Below, one piece after another: positions 36,511 to 50,249 of a stretch of DNA of 64,000 bases. Positions within the stretch are counted from its first letter, which is position 1. Every line of letters starts with the position of its first letter. Location: contig JBAIAA010000117.1 in NCBI GenBank assembly GCA_037893245.1, forward strand, positions 3,720,001-3,784,000. Direction: 5' to 3'. The notes below the pieces were generated by a model, which made no database searches, had not been told where the DNA came from, and saw only the letters and a program-made list of their open reading frames with translations. Source of the stretch: Crossaster papposus (taxonomy: Eukaryota > Echinodermata > Asteroidea > Velatida > Solasteridae). A program made the position numbers and the translations under genes.

Positions 36511-39500
36511 GTGTTCACATCACAGTGTGACCGAGAGCTCTCACTGTGCTGAGCAGAATAGTGAGTGTTCCCATCACAGTGTGACTGAGAGCAGTCACTT
36601 GGCTGATCAGAATAGTGAGTGTTTTCTTTACAGTGTGACTGTGAGAGCAGTCACTGTGCTGAGCAGAATAGTGAGTGTTCCAATCACAGTATGGCTAAGA
36701 GCTGTCACTGTGCTGAGCAGAATAGTGAGTGTTCACATCACTGTGTGACTGAGAGCAGTCACTGTGCTGAGTTGAATAGTGAATGTTCCCGCCACAGTGT
36801 GACTGAGAGCAGTCACTGTGCTGAGCAGAATAGTGAGTGTTCCCATCACAGTGTGACTGCGAGAGCATTCACTGTGCAGAGCAGAATAGTTAGTGTTCAC
36901 ATCACAGTGTGACCGAGAGCTCTCACTGTGCTGAGCAGAATAGTGAGTGTTCCCATCACTGTGTGACTGAGAGCAGTCACTGTGCTGAGCAGAATAGTGA
37001 GTGTTCCCATCACAGTGTGACTGAGAGCAGTCATTGTGCTGAGCAGAATAGTGAGTGTTCCCATCACAGTGTGACCGAGAGCTGTCAATATGCTGAGCAG
37101 AATAGTTAGTGTTCACATCACAGTGTGACCGAGAGCTCTCACTGTGCTGAGCAGAATAGTGAGTGTTCCCATCACAGTGTGACTGAGAGCAGTCACTGTG
37201 CTGAGCAGATTAGTGAGTGTTTCCATCACAGTGCGACTGTGAGAGCATTCAATGTGCAGAGCAGAATAGTGAGTGTTCCCATCACAGTGTGACTGAAACA
37301 GTCACTGTGCTGAGCAGAATAGTGAATGTTCCCGCCACAGTGTGACTGAGAGCAGTCACTGTGCTGAGCAGAACAGTGAGTGTTCCCATCACAGTGTGAC
37401 CGAGAGCTCTCACTGTGCTGAGCAGCAGAGTGAGTGTTCCCATCACAGTGTGACTGAGAGCAGTCACTGTGCTGAGCAAAATAGTGAGTGTTCCCATCAC
37501 AGTGTGACTTTGAGAGCATTCACTGTCCAGAGCAGAATAGTGAGTGTGACTTTGAGAGCAGTCACTGTGCTGGGCAGAATAGTGAGTGTTCTTATCACAG
37601 TGTGACTGAGAGCAGTCAATGTGCTGAACAGAATAGTGAGTGTTCCCATCACAGTGTGACTTAGAGCAGTCACTGTGCTGAGCAGAATAGTGAGTGTTCC
37701 TATCACAATGCGACTGTGAGAGCAGTCACTGTGCAGAGCAGAATAGTGAGTGTTCCCATCACAGCTGTGACTAAGAGCTGTCACTGTGCTGAGCAGAATA
37801 GTGAGTGTTCACATCACTGTGTGACTGAGAGCAGTCACTGTGCTGAGCAGAATAGTGAGTGTTCCCATCACAGTGTGACCGAGAGCTGTCAATATGCTGA
37901 GCAGAATAGTTAGTGTTCACATCACAGTGTGACCGAGAGCTCTCACTGTGCTGAGCAGAATAGTGAGTGTTCCCATCACAGTGTGACTGAGAGCAGTCAC
38001 TGTGCTGAGCAGAATAGTGAGTGTTCCCATCACAATGTGACTGAGAGCTGTCACTGTGCTGAACAGAATAGTGAGTGTTCCCATCACAGTGTGACTGAAA
38101 GCTGTCAATGTGCTGAGCAAAATAGTAAGTGTTCCCATCACAGTGTGACTGAGAGCTGTCACTGTGCTGAGCATCAGAGTGGGTGTTCCCATCACAGTGT
38201 GACTGAGAGCAGTCACTGTGCTGAGCAAAATAGTAAGTGTTCCCATCACAGTGTGACTGAGAGCTGTCACTGTGCTAAGCAGAATAGTGAGTGTTCCGAT
38301 CACAGTGTGACTGTGAGAGCAGTCACTATGCTGAGCAGAATAGTAATTGTTTCCATCACAGTGTAACTGAGAGCTGTCATTGTACTGAGCAGAATAGTGG
38401 GTGTTCCCATCACAGTGTGACTTTGAGAGCATTTACTGTCCAGAGCAGAATAGTGAGTGTGACTTTGAGAGCAGTCACTGTGCTGGGCAGAATAGTGAGT
38501 GTTCTTATCACAGTGTGACTGAGAGCAGTCACTGTGCTGAGCAGAACTGTGAGTGTTCCCATCACAGTGTAACCGAGAGCTCTCACTGTGCTGAGCAGCA
38601 GAGTGAGTGTTCCCATCACAGTGTGACTGAGAGCAGTCACTGTGCTGAGAAAAATAGTGAGTGTTCCCATCACAGTGTGACTTTGAGAGCATTCACTGTC
38701 CAGAGCAGAATAGTGAGTGTGACTTTGAGAGCAGTCACTGTGCTGGGCAGAATAGTGAGTGTTCTTATCACAGTGTGACTGAGAGCAGTCAATGTGCTGA
38801 ACAGAATAGTGAGTGTTCCCATCACAGTGTGACTTAAAGCAGTCACTGTGCTGAGCAGAATAGTGAGTGTTCCTATCACAATGTGACTGTGAGAGCAGTC
38901 ACTGTGCAGAGCAGAATAGTGAGTGTTCCCATCACAGCTGTGACTAAGAGCTGTCACTGTGCTGAGCAGAATAGTGAGTGTTCACATCACTGTGTGACTG
39001 TGAGAGCAGTCACTATGCTGAGCAGAATAGTAATTGTTTCCATCACAGTGTAACTGAGAGCTGTCATTGTACTGAGCAGAATAGTGGGTGTTCCCATCAC
39101 AGTGTTACTGAGAGCAGTCACTGTGCTGAGCAGAATAGTGAGTGTTCCCATCACAGTGTGACTGTGAGAGCATTCACTGTGCTGAGCAGAATAGTGAGTG
39201 TTCCCGTCACAGTGTGACTGAGAGCTCTCACTGTGCTGAGCAGAATAGTGAGTGTTCCCATCACAGTGTGACTGAGAGCAGTCACTATGCTTAGCAGAAT
39301 AGTAAGTGTTTCTATCACAGTGTGACTGAGAGCTGTCATTGTGCTGATCAGAATAATGGGTGTTGCCATCACAGTGTGACTTAGAGCTCTCACTTTGCTG
39401 AGCAGAATAGTTAGTGTTCCCATTACAGTGTTACCGAGAGCAGTCACTCTGCTTAGCAGAATGTTAAGTGTTTCTATCACAGTGTGACTGAGAGCTGTCA

Positions 39501-40121
39501 TTGTGCTGAGCAGAATAATGGGTGTTCCCATCACAGTGTGACTTAGAGCTCTCACTTTGCTGAGCAGAATAGTGAGTGTTCCCATTACAGTGTCACCAAG
39601 AGCAGTCAATCTGCTTAGCAGAATAGTGAGTGTTCCCATCACAGTGTGACTGAGAGCAGTCACTGTACAGAGCAGAATATTAAGTGTTTTCATCACAGTG
39701 CGACTGTCAGAGCAGTCACTGTGCTGAGCAGAATAGTGATTGTTCCCGCCACAGTGTGACTGAGAGCAGTCACTGTGCTGAGCAGAATAGTGAGTGTTCC
39801 CATCACAGTGTGACTGCGAGAGCATTCACTGTGCAGAGCAGAATAGTGAGTGTTCCCATCACAGTGTGACTGAGAGCTGTCAGTGTGCTGAGCAGAATAG
39901 TGAGTGTTCACATCACTGTGTGACTGAGAGCAGTCACTGTGCTGAGCAGAATAGTGAGTGTTCCCATCACAGTGTGACTGCGAGAGCATTCACTGTGCAG
40001 AGCAGAATAGTGAGTGTTCCCATCACAGTGTGACTGAGAGCTGTCAGTGTGCTGAGCAGAATAGTGAGTGTTCACATCACTGTGTGACTGAGAGCAGTCA
40101 CTGTGCTGAGCAGAATAGTGA

Positions 40122-40966
40122 GTGTTCCCATCACAGTGTGACTGCGAGAGCATTCACTGTGCAGAGCAGAATAGTGAGTGTTCACATCACAGTGTAACTG
40201 AGAGCTGTCACTGTGCTGAGCAGAATAGTGAGTGTTCCCACCACAGTGTGACTGTGAAAGCAGTCACTGTGCTGAGCAGAATAGTAAGTGTTTCCATCAC
40301 AGTGTGACTGAGAGCTGTCAATGTGCTGAGCAGAATAGTGGGTGTTCCCATCACAGTGTGACTTAGAGCTCTCACTTTGCTGAGCAGAATAGTGAGTGTT
40401 CCCATTACAGTGTTACCGAGAGCAGTCACTCTGCTGAGCAGAATAGTGAGTGTTTCCATCACAGTGCGACTGTGAGAGCATTCACTGTGCAGAGCAGAAT
40501 AGTGAGTGTTCCCATCACAGTGTGACTGAGAGCTGTCAGTGTGCTGAGCAGAATAGTGAGTGTTCACATCACTGTGTGACTGAGAGCAGTCACTGTGCTG
40601 AGCAGAATAGTGAGTGTTCCCATCACAGTGTGACTGAGAGCAGTCACTTGGCTGATCAGAATAGTGAGTGTTTTCTTTACAATGTGACTGTGAGAGCAGT
40701 CACTGTGCTGAGCAGATTAGTGAGTGTTCCAATCACAGTATGGCTAAGAGCAGTCACTGTGCTGAGCAGAATAGTGAGTGTTCCCATCACAGTGTGACTG
40801 AAACAGTCACTGTGCTGAGCAGAATAGTGAATGTTCCCGCCACAGTGTGACTGAGAGCAGTCACTGTGCTGAGCAGAACAGTGAGTGTTCCCATCACAGT
40901 GTAACCGAGAGCTCTCACTGTGCTATGCAGCAGAGTGAGTGTTCCCATCACAGTGTGACTGAGAGC
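40122..40966. repeat. Empty site corresponding to the island insertion
   Basis: This stretch matches 21,082-21,325 on its left and 25,111-25,715 on its right, without the 3,785-bp island. The target CTTA is single at 40,362-40,365. It gives direct within-window evidence for precise insertion of the island. Confidence 0.85.
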
Positions 40967-41302
40967 AGTCAATGTGCTGAACAGAATAGTGAGTGTTCCC
41001 ATCACAGTGTGACTTAGAGCAGTCACTGTGCTGAGCAGAATAGTGAGTGTTCCTATCACAATGCGACTGTGAGAGCAGTCACTGTGCAGAGCAGAATAGT
41101 GAGTGTTCCCATCACAGCTGTGACTAAGAGCTGTCACTGTGCTGAGCAGAATAGTGAGTGTTCACATCACTGTGTGACTGAGAGCAGTCACTGTGCTGAG
41201 CAGAATAGTGAGTGTTCCCATCACAGTGTGACTGAGAGCAGTCACTGTGCTGAGCAGAATAGTGAGTGTTCCCATCACAGTGTGACTGAGAGCTGTCAAT
41301 AT

Positions 41303-41461
41303 TGTAACGTAGATTTATCTGGGTTCTACACCACACACAAGAAGGACTCTTGACGCAAGTATTATGTATTTCCGGTGATTCCCTCTGGTTTATTGTGACC
41401 TCTTGCCGACCAAAACATGGACTACAGGCTCCCGCAATCACGCGGCACCTGAACTGGTTAT
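41303..41461. mobile_element. 159-bp non-satellite insert, copy 1
   Basis: The satellite is broken after GAGCTGTCAATAT by TGTAACGTAGATTTATCTGG and resumes with TCACATCACAG. Compared with an uninterrupted unit, 21 bp of monomer are replaced. The minus strand carries AATAAA and ends in GTTACA, and its first bases can be read as TGTGAATAACC, loosely like a short solo LTR. There is no clear target duplication. No coding potential of its own. Confidence 0.6.
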
Positions 41462-44313
41462 TCACATCACAGTGTGACCGAGAGCTCTCACTGTGCTGAG
41501 CAGAATAGTGAGTGTTCCCATCACAGTGTGACTGAGAGCAGTCACTTGGCTGATCAGAATAGTGAGTGTTTTCTTTACAGTGTGACTGTGAGAGCAGTCA
41601 CTGTGCTGAGCAGAATAGTGAGTCTTCCAATCACAGTATGGCTAAGAGCTGTCACTGTGCTGAGCAGAATAGTGAGTGTTCACATCACTGTGTGACTGAG
41701 AGCAGTCACTGTGCTGAGCTGAATAGTGAATGTTCCCGCCACAGTGTGACTGAGAGCAGTCACTGTGCTGAGCAGAATAGTGAGTGTTCCCATCACAGTG
41801 TGACTGCGAGAGCATTCACTGTGCAGAGCAGAATAGTGAGTGTTCACATCACAGTGTGACTGAGAGCAGTCACTGTGCTGAGCAGAATAGTGAGTGTTCC
41901 CATCACAGTGTGACTGAGAGAAGTCACTGTGCTGAGCAGAATAGTGAGTGTTCCCATCACAGTGTGACCGAGAGCTGTCAATATGCTGAGCAAAATAGTT
42001 AGTGTTCACATCACAGTGTGACCGAGAGCTCTCACTGTGCTGAGCAGAATAGTGAGTGTTCCCATCACAGTGTGACTGAGAGCAGTCACTGTGCTGAGCA
42101 GAATAGTGAGTGTTCCCATCACAATGTGACTGAGAGCTGTCACTGTGCTGAACAGAATAGTGAGTGTTCCCATCACAGTGTGACTGAGAGCAGTCACTTG
42201 GCTGATCAGAATAGTGAGTGTTTTCTTTACAGTGTGACTGTGAGAGCAGTCACTGTGCTGAGCAGAATAGTGAGTGTTCCAATCACAGTATGGCTAAGAG
42301 CTGTCACTGTGCTGAGCAGAATAGTGAGTGTTCACATCACTGTGTGACTGAGAGCAGTCACTGTGCTGAGTTGAATAGTGAATGTTCCCGCCACAGTGTG
42401 ACTGAGAGCAGTCACTGTGCTGAGCAGAATAGTGAGTGTTCCCATCACAGTGTGACTGCGAGAGCATTCACTGTGCAGAGCAGAATAGTTAGTGTTCACA
42501 TCACAGTGTGACCGAGAGCTCTCACTGTGCTGAGCAGAATAGTGAGTGTTCCCATCACAGTGTGACTGAGAGCAGTCACTGTGCTGAGCAGAATAGTGAG
42601 TGTTCCCATCACAATATGACTGAGAGCTGTCACTGTGCTGAACAGAATAGTGAGTGTTCCCATCACAGTGTGACTGAAAGCTGTCAATGTGCTGAGCAGA
42701 ATAGTTAGTGTTCACATCACAGTGTGACCGAGAGCTCTCACTGTGCTGAGCATCAGAGTGAGTGTTCCCATCACAGTGTGACTGAGAGCAGTCACTGTGC
42801 TGAGCAAAATAGTAAGTGTTCCCATCACAGTGTGACTGAGAGCTGTCACTGTGCTAAGCAGAATAGTGAGTGTTCCGATCACAGTGTGACTGTGAGAGCA
42901 GTCACTATGCTGAGCAGAATAGTAATTGTTTCCATCACAGTGTAACTGAGAGCTGTCATTGTACTGAGCAGAATAGTGGGTGTTCCCATCACATTGTTAC
43001 TGAGAGCAGTCACTGTGCTGAGCAGAATAGTGAGTGTTCCCATCACAGTGTGACTTTGAGAGCATTCACTGTCCAGAGCAGAATAGTGAGTGTGACTTTG
43101 AGAGCAGTCACTGTGCTGGGCAGAATAGTGAGTGTTCTTATCACAGTGTGACTGAGAGCAGTCAATGTGCTGAACAGAATAGTGAGTGTTCCCATCACAG
43201 TGTGACTTAGAGCAGTCACTGTGCTGAGCAGAATAGTGAGTATTCCTATCACAATGCGACTGTGAGAGCAGTCACTGTGCAGAGCAGAATAGTGAGTGTT
43301 CCCATCACTGCTGTGACTAAGAGCTGTCACTGTGCTGAGCAGAATAGTGAGTGTTCACATCACTGTGTGACTGAGAGCAGTCACTGTGCAGAGCAGAATA
43401 GTGAGTGTTCCCATCACAGTGTGACTGAGAGCTGTCAGTGTGCTGAGCAGAATAGTGAGTGTTCCAATCACAGTATGGCTAAGAGCAGTCACTGTGCTGA
43501 GCAGAATAGTGAGTGTTCCCATCACAGTGTGACTGAAACAGTCACTGTGCTGAGCTGAATAGTGAATGTTCCCGCCACAGTGTGACTGAGAGCAGTCACT
43601 GTGCTGAGCAGAATAGTGAGTGTTCCCATCACAGTGTGACTGCGAGAGCATTCACTGTGCAGAGCAGAATAGTGAGTGTTCACATCACAGTGTAACTGAG
43701 AGCTGTCACTGTGCTGAGCAGAATAGTGAGTGTTCCCACCACAGTGTGACTGTGAAAGCAGTCACTGTGCTGAGCAGAATAGTAAGTGTTTTCATCACAG
43801 TGTGACTGAGAGCTGTCAATGTGCTGAGCAGAATAGTGGGTGTTCCCATCACAGTGTGACTTAGAGCTCTCACTTTGCTGAGCAGAATAGTGAGTGTTCC
43901 CATTACAGTGTTACCGAGAGCAGTCACTCTGCTGAGCAGAATAGTGAGTGTTTCCATCACAGTGCGACTGTGAGAGCATTCACTGTGCAGAGCAGAATAA
44001 TGAGTGTTCCCATCACAGTGTGACTTAGAGCAGTCACTGTGCTGAGCAGAATAGTGAGTGTTCCTATCACAATGCGACTGTGAGAGCAGTCACTGTGCAG
44101 AGCAGAATAGTGAGTGTTCCCATCACAGCTGTGACTAAGAGCTGTCACTGTGCTGAGCAGAATAGTGAGTGTTCACATCACTGTGTGACTGAGAGCAGTC
44201 ACTGTGCTGAGCAGAATAGTGAGTGTTCCCATCACAGTGTGACTGAGAGCAGTCACTGTGCTGAGCAGAATAGTGAGTGTTCCCATCACAGTGTGACTGA
44301 GAGCTGTCAATAT

Positions 44314-44472
44314 TGTAACGTAGATTTATCTGGGTTCTACACCACACACAAGAAGGACTCTTGACGCAAGTATTATGTATTTCCGGTGATTCCCTCTGGT
44401 TTATTGTGACCTCTTGCCGACCAAAACATGGACTACAGGCTCCCGCAATCACGCGGCACCCGAACTGGTTAT
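44314..44472. mobile_element. 159-bp non-satellite insert, copy 2
   Basis: Nearly identical to copy 1 (CACCCGAAC here, CACCTGAAC there) and at the same satellite junctions. It was amplified with the surrounding higher-order unit rather than inserted independently. Confidence 0.6.
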
Positions 44473-47400
44473 TCACATCACAGTGTGACCGAGAGCTCTC
44501 ACTGTGCTGAGCAGAATAGTGAGTGTTCCCATCACAGTGTGACTGAGAGCAGTCACTTGGCTGATCAGAATAGTGAGTGTTTTCTTTACAGTGTGACTGT
44601 GAGAGCAGTCACTGTGCTGAGCAGAATAGTGAGTCTTCCAATCACAGTATGGCTAAGAGCAGTCACTTGGCTGATCAGAATAGTGATTGTTTTCTTTACA
44701 GTGTGACTGTGAGAGCAGTCACTGTGCTGAGCAGAATAGTGAGTGTTCCAATCACAGTATGGCTAAGAGCTGTCACTGTGCTGAGCAGAATAGTGAGTGT
44801 TCACATCACTGTGTGACTGAGAGCAGTCACTGTGCTGAGTTGAATAGTGAATGTTCCCGCCACAGTGTGACTGAGAGAAGTCACTGTGCTGAGCAGAATA
44901 GTGAGTGTTCCCATCACAGTGTGACTGCGAGAGCATTCACTGTGCAGAGCAGAATAGTTAGTGTTCACATCACAGTGTGACCGAGAGCTCTCACTGTGCT
45001 GAGCAGAATAGTGAGTGTTCCCATCACAGTGTGACTGAGAGCAGTCACTGTGCTGAGCAGAATAGTGAGTGTTCCCATCACAATGTGACTGAGAGCTGTC
45101 ACTGAGCTGAACAGAATAGTGAGTGTTCCCATCACAGTGTGACTGAAAGCTGTCAATGTGCTGAGCAGAATAGTTAGTGTTCACATCACAGTGTGACCGA
45201 GAGCTCTCACTGTGCTGAGCATCAGAGTGAGTGTTCCCATCACAGTGTGACTGAGAGCAGTCACTGTGCTGAGCAAAATAGTAAGTGTTCCCATCACAGT
45301 GTGACTGAGAGCTGTCACTGTGCTAAGCAGAATAGTGAGTGTTCCGATCACAGTGTGACTGTGAGAGCAGTCACTATGCTGAGCAGAATAGTAATTGTTT
45401 CCATCACAGTGTAACTGAGAGCTGTCATTGTACTGAGCAGAATAGTGGGTGTTCCCATCACATTGTTACTGAGAGCAGTCACTGTGCTGAGCAGAATAGT
45501 GAGTGTTCCCATCACAGTGTGACTTTGAGAGCATTCACTGTCCAGAGCAGAATAGTGAGTGTGACTTTGAGAGCAGTCACTGTGCTGGGCAGAATAGTGA
45601 GTGTTCTTATCACAGTGTGACTGAGAGCAGTCAATGTGCTGAACAGAATAGTGAGTGTTCCCATCACAGTGTGACTTAGAGCAGTCACTGTGCTGAGCAG
45701 AATAGTGAGTATTCCTATCACAATGCGACTGTGAGAACAGTCACTGTGCAGAGCAGAATAGTGAGTGTTCCCATCACAGCTGTGACTAAGAGCTGTCACT
45801 GTGCTGAGCAGAATAGTGAGTGTTCACATCACTGTGTGACTGAGAGCAGTCACTGTGCAGAGCAGAATAGTGAGTGTTCCCATCACAGTGTGACTGAGAG
45901 CTGTCAGTGTGCTGAGCAGAATAGTGAGTGTTCACATCACTGTGTGACTGAGAGCAGTCACTGTGCTGAGCAGAATAGTGAGTGTTCCCATCACAGTGTG
46001 ACTGAGAGCAGTCACTTGGCTGATCAGAATAGTGAGTGTTCCCATCACAGTGTGACCGAGAGCTGTCAATATGCTGAGCAAAATAGTTAGTGTTCACATC
46101 ACAGTGTGACCGAGAGCTCTCACTGTGCTGAGCAGAATAGTGAGTGTTCCCATCACAGTGTGACTGAGAGCAGTCACTGTGCTGAGCAGAATAGTGAGTG
46201 TTCCCATCACAATGTGACTGAGAGCTGTCACTGTGCTGAACAGAATAGTGAGTGCTCCCATCACAGTGTGACTGAGAGCAGTCACTTGGCTGATCAGAAT
46301 AGTGAGTGTTTTCTTTACAGTGTGACTGTGAGAGCAGTCACTGTGCTGAGCAGAATAGTGAGTGTTCCAATCACAGTATGGCTAAGAGCTGTCACTGTGC
46401 TGAGCAGAATAGTGAGTGTTCACATCACTGTGTGACTGAGAGCAGTCACTGTGCTGAGTTGAATAGTGAATGTTCCCACCACAGTGTGACTGAGAGCAGT
46501 CACTGTGCTGAGCAGAATAGTGAGTGTTCCCATCACAGTGTGACTGCGAGAGCATTCACTGTGCAGAGCAGAATAGTTAGTGTTCACATCACAGTGTGAC
46601 CGAGAGCTCTCACTGTGCTGAGCAGAATAGTGAGTGTTCCCATCACAGTGTGACTGAGAGCAGTCACTGTGCTGAGCAGAATAGTGAGTGTTCCCATCAC
46701 AATGTGACTGAGAGCTGTCACTGTGCTGAACAGAATAGTGAGTGTTCCCATCACAGTGTGACTGAAAGCTGTCAATGTGCTGAGCAGAATAGTTAGTGTT
46801 CACATCACAGTGTGACCGAGAGCTCTCACTGTGCTGAGCATCAGAGTGAGTGTTCCCATCACAGTGTGACTGAGAGCAGTCACTGTGCTGAGCAAAATAG
46901 TAAGTGTTCCCATCACAGTGTGACTGAGAGCTGTCACTGTGCTAAGCAGAATAGTGAGTGTTCCGATCACAGTGTGACTGTGAGAGCAGTCACTATGCTG
47001 AGCAGAATAGTAATTGTTTCCATCACAGTGTAACTGAGAGCTGTCATTGTACTGAGCAGAATAGTGGGTGTTCCCATCACAGTGTTACTGAGAGCAGTCA
47101 CTGTGCTGAGCAGAATAGTGAGTGTTCCCATCACAGTGTGACTTTGAGAGCATTCACTGTCCAGAGCAGAATAGTGAGTGTGACTTTGAGAGCAGTCACT
47201 GTGCTGGGCAGAATAGTGAGTGTTCTTATCACAGTGTGACTGAGAGCAGTCAATGTGCTGAACAGAATAGTGAGTGTTCCCATCACAGTGTGACTTAGAG
47301 CAGTCACTGTGCTGAGCAGAATAGTGAGTATTCCTATCACAATGCGACTGTGAGAGCAGTCACTGTGCAGAGCAGAATAGTGAGTGTTCCCATCACAGCT

Positions 47401-50249
47401 GTGACTAAGAGCTGTCACTGTGCTGAGCAGAATAGTGAGTGTTCACATCACTGTGTGACTGAGAGCAGTCACTGTGCAGAGCAGAATAGTGAGTGTTCCC
47501 ATCACAGTGTGACTGAGAGCTGTCAGTGTGCTGAGCAGAATAGTGAGTGTTCACATCACTGTGTGACTGAGAGCAGTCACTGTGCTGAGCAGAATAGTGA
47601 GTGTTCCCATCACAGTGTGACTGAGAGCAGTCACTTGGCTGATCAGAATAGTGAGTGTTTTCTTTACAGTGTGACTGTGAGAGCAGTCACTGTGCTGAGC
47701 AGAATAGTGAGTGTTCCAATCACAGTATGGCTAAGAGCAGTCACTGTGCTGAGCAGAATAGTGAGTGTTCCCATCACAGTGTGACTGAAACAGTCACTGT
47801 GCTGAGCTGAATAGTGAATGTTCCCACCACAGTGTGACTGAGAGCAGTCACTGTGCTGAGCAGAATAGTGAGTGTTCCCATCACAGTGTGACTGCGAGAG
47901 CATTCACTGTGCAGAGCAGAATAGTGAGTGTTCACATCACAGTGTAACTGAGAGCTGTCACTGTGCTGAGCAGAATAGTGAGTGTTGCCACCACAGTGTG
48001 ACTGTGAAAGCAGTCACTGTGCTGAGCAGAATAGTAAGTGTTTCCATCACAGTGTGACTGAGAGCTGTCAATGTGCTGAGCAGAATAGTGGGTGTTCCCA
48101 TCACAGTGTGACTTAGAGCTCTCACTTTGCTGAGCAGAATAGTGAGTGTTCCCATTACAGTGTTACCGAGAGCAGTCACTCTGCTGAGCAGAATAGTGAG
48201 TGTTTCCATCACAGTGCGACTGTGAGAGCATTCAATGTGCAGAGCAGAATAGTGAGTGTTCCCATCACAGTGTGACTGAGAGCTGTCAGAGTGCTGAGCA
48301 GAATAGTGAGTGTTCCCATCACAGTGTGACTCAAACAGTCACTGTGCTGAGCACAATAGTGAATGTTCCCGCCACAGTGTGACTGAGAGCAGTCACTGTG
48401 CTGAGCAGAACAGTGAGTGTTCCCATCACAGTGTGACCGAGAGCTCTCACTGTGCTGAGCAGCAGAGTGAGTGTTCCCATCACAGTGTGACTGAGAGCAG
48501 TCACTGTGCTGAGCAAAATAGTGAGTGTTCCCATCACAGTGTGACTGAGAGCTGTCAATATGCTGAGGAGAATAGTTAGTGTTCACATCACAGTGTGACC
48601 GAGAGCTCTCACTGTGCTGAGCAGAATAGTGAGTGTTCCCATCACAGTGTGACTGAGAGCAGTCACTTGGCTGATCAGAATAGTGAGTGTTTTCTTTACA
48701 GTGTGACTGTGAGAGCAGTCACTGTGCTGAGCAGAATAGTGAGTGTTCCAATCACAGTATGGCTAAGAGCTGTCACTGTGCTGAGCAGAATAGTGAGTGT
48801 TCACATCACTGTGTGACTGAGAGCAGTCACTGTGCTGAGCTGAATAGTGAATGTTCCCGCCACAGTGTGACTGAGAGCAGTCACTGTGCTGAGCAGAATA
48901 GTGAGTGTTCCCATCACAGTGTGACTGCGAGAGCATTCACTGTGCAGAGCAGAATAGTGAGTGTTCACATCACAGTGTGACTGAGAGCAGTCACTGTGCT
49001 GAGCAGAATAGTGAGTGTTCCCAGCACAGTGTGACTGAGAGCAGTCACTGTGCTGAGCAGAATAGTGAGTGTTCCCATCACAGTGTGACCGAGAGCTGTC
49101 AATATGCTGAGCAGAATAGTTAGTGTTCACATCACAGTGTGACCGAGAGCTCTCACTGTGCTGAGCAGAATAGTGAGTGTTCCCATCACAGTGTGACTGA
49201 GAGCAGTCACTGTGCTGAGCAGAATAGTGAGTGTTCCCATCACAATGTGACTGAGAGCTGTCACTGTGCTGAACAGAATAGTGAGTGTTCCCATCACAGT
49301 GTGACTGAAAGCTGTCAATGTGCTGAGCAGAATAGTTAGTGTTCACATCACAGTGTGACCGAGAGCTCTCACTGTGCTGAGCATCAGAGTGAGTGTTCCC
49401 ATCACAGTGTGACTGAGAGCAGTCACTGTGCTGAGCAAAATAGTAAGTGTTCCCATCACAGTGTGACTGAGAGCTGTCACTGTGCTAAGCAGAATAGTGA
49501 GTGTTCCGATCACAGTGTGACTATGAGAGCAGTCACTATGCTGAGCAGAATAGTAATTGTTTCCATCACAGTGTAACTGAGAGCTGTCATTGTACTGAGC
49601 AGAATAGTGGGTGTTCCCATCACAGTGTTACTGAGAGCAGTCACTGTGCTGAGCAGAATAGTGAGTGTTCCCATCACAGTGTGACTTTGAGAGCATTCAC
49701 TGTCCAGAGCAGAATAGTGAGTGTGACTTTGAGAGCAGTCACTGTGCTGGGCAGAATAGTGAGTGTTCTTATCACAGTGTGACTGAGAGCAGTCAATGTG
49801 CTGAACAGAATAGTGAGTGTTCCCATCACAGTGTGACTTAGAGCAGTCACTGTGCTGAGCAGAATAGTGAGTATTCCTATCACAATGCGACTGTGAGAGC
49901 AGTCACTGTGCAGAGCAGAATAGTGAGTGTTCCCATCACAGCTGTGACTAAGAGCTGTCACTGTGCTGAGCAGAATAGTGAGTGTTCACATCACTGTGTG
50001 ACTGAGAGCAGTCACTGTGCAGAGCAGAATAGTGAGTGTTCCCATCACAGTGTGACTGAGAGCTGTCAGTGTGCTGAGCAGAATAGTGAGTGTTCACATC
50101 ACTGTGTGACTGAGAGCAGTCACTGTGCTGAGCAGAATAGTGAGTGTTCCCATCACAGTGTGACTGAGAGCAGTCACTTGGCTGATCAGAATAGTGAGTG
50201 TTTTCTTTACAGTGTGACTGTGAGAGCAGTCACTGTGCTGAGCAGAATA